A DNA stretch of 61,701 nt. Source: JBMNCQ01 sp049366715 (GTDB lineage: Bacteria; Bacillota; Peptococcia; Peptococcales; BICA1-8). Each line of letters begins with the position of its first letter. Within the stretch, counting starts at the first letter, position 1. The notes under the pieces are model-generated. The model was not told the origin of the DNA. It did not search any database and saw only the letters and a list, made by a program, of their open reading frames with translations. This document shows, one piece after another, positions 61,344 to 61,701 of this stretch. A program made the translations under genes and the position numbers. The stretch lies in the NCBI GenBank assembly GCA_049366715.1, contig JBMNCQ010000041.1:1-61701 (forward strand), given 5' to 3'.

Positions 61344-61682
61344 ATGCCTGATTTTGGAAGTCCCTTTGCCGGATTAAGAGAAGGACGCAAATTAAGTAAG
61401 GAGGAACTGATCCGGGCCATACGTTTCATGATTGCTGCCGAATATGAGGCAATCCAGTTGTACATGCAGCTGGCTGAATCTATCGATGACGAGCTGTCTA
61501 AAGAGGTTCTTATCGATATTGCCGACGAGGAAAGGGTCCATGCCGGTGAATTTCTAAGACTGCTTTACCACTTAGATCCTAAAGAGCCTGAATTATATAA
61601 AGAGGGTGCGGAGGAAGTAGAAGAAATAATGGAAGAATTAAATAAAAAGGGCGTGTCGCAAAACGTTTATGTAAAAACATAG
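61344..61682 (+). CDS. Ferritin-like protein of the encapsulin-associated type
   Basis: A 112-residue helical protein with ferritin-like metal ligands: MIAAEYEAIQLYMQLAES (~31-48) and IADEERVHAGEFLRLL (~63-78), giving Glu and ExxH pairs. The N-terminal MPDFGSPFAG and the body resemble ferritin-like proteins encoded next to encapsulin shells in other anaerobes, so an encapsulin gene may lie outside the window. ATG 61344 follows AAGGAGG. The last codons are part of a terminator stem, giving a tail GVSQNVYVKT without known function. Confidence 0.82.
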   Translation: MPDFGSPFAGLREGRKLSKEELIRAIRFMIAAEYEAIQLYMQLAESIDDELSKEVLIDIADEERVHAGEFLRLLYHLDPKEPELYKEGAEEVEEIMEELNKKGVSQNVYVKT

Positions 61683-61698
61683 GGCGACGCGCCCTTTT
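61645..61698 (+). terminator. Terminator overlapping the ferritin-like gene end
   Basis: AAAAGGGCGTGTCGC pairs with GCGACGCGCCCTTTT (one G-U). The gene stop (61680-61682) lies within the loop. Confidence 0.85.
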
Positions 61699-61701
61699 AT
61701 C

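Noticed and set aside
1..61701. CRISPR arrays, tRNA or rRNA genes, prophage or transposase genes
   Set aside because: No repeat-spacer pattern, no tRNA-like or rRNA sequence and no transposase or phage structural gene was seen.

Overview
The window looks like chromosome from an anaerobic, endospore-forming, low-GC Gram-positive bacterium (Clostridia, Peptococcaceae-like by gene style). The evidence is an alpha/beta-type small acid-soluble spore protein, a YtvI-type sporulation permease, an S-layer-homology surface protein, lysine and cobalamin riboswitches, strong AGGAGG ribosome sites with frequent TTG/GTG starts, ferredoxin-dependent 2-oxoacid oxidoreductase, butyrate kinase and phosphate butyryltransferase, a CoA-disulfide reductase, and no visible cytochrome or oxygen-respiration genes. 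Genus cannot be fixed from this alone. I see no tRNA, rRNA, CRISPR array, prophage or intact insertion sequence.

Layout. 0.2-6 kb: SulP transporter, a second ion-transporter-like permease, a soluble chemoreceptor, a LysR regulator and a CBS-domain protein. 6-12.4 kb: split transketolase (minus strand), threonine synthase, a zinc-sensing (CZB) chemoreceptor and YtvI. 12.5-20.8 kb: the catabolic core, with an IclR regulator, a GlcD/GlcF-type 2-hydroxyacid dehydrogenase, then butyrate kinase, phosphate butyryltransferase and a four-subunit 2-oxoacid:ferredoxin oxidoreductase. Read together, these could turn a 2-hydroxy or 2-oxo acid into acyl-CoA, acyl phosphate and finally acid plus ATP, with electrons passing to ferredoxin. 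21-24.7 kb: a DUF3793 protein, then a cobalamin riboswitch with its own terminator ahead of an ECF transporter T and A component and a lipoate ligase. 25-32 kb: small ferritin-like and zinc-ribbon proteins, a RuvC-like nuclease, oligoendopeptidase F, nitroreductase, a nitrilase-family hydrolase, a universal stress protein and PolX. 32-39.7 kb: a large Big/SLH surface protein, CoA-disulfide reductase with rhodanese domain, YibE/F membrane protein and a polysaccharide deacetylase. 39.7-46.5 kb: pyrimidine-dimer glycosylase, an FCD-type GntR regulator, an iron-sulfur flavoprotein, then an ECF sigma / anti-sigma / ABC exporter operon. 46.6-50.8 kb: a small siroheme reductase-like protein, AbrB-type membrane protein, a metallo-beta-lactamase-fold protein, DUF3870, and a lysine riboswitch on the minus strand that directly leads a 56-codon Cys-rich gene. 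50.9-61.7 kb: AEC transporter, YczE-type protein, SASP, YgiQ radical SAM protein, amidohydrolase, UPF0316 protein, a psd-ktrB-ktrA-radical SAM run, and small proteins ending in a ferritin-like protein.

The most unusual item is the complete minus-strand unit at about 50.46-49.86 kb: promoter, lysine riboswitch aptamer, riboswitch terminator, ribosome site, a 56-residue CX2C...CX3C protein, and terminator. Lysine riboswitches normally control lysine synthesis or transport genes, so a lone micro-protein under this control is unexpected. Other points of interest are the lipoate ligase lying in a cobalamin-riboswitch operon without any visible S component, a palindrome in front of butyrate kinase, and repeated placement of stop codons inside terminator hairpins.
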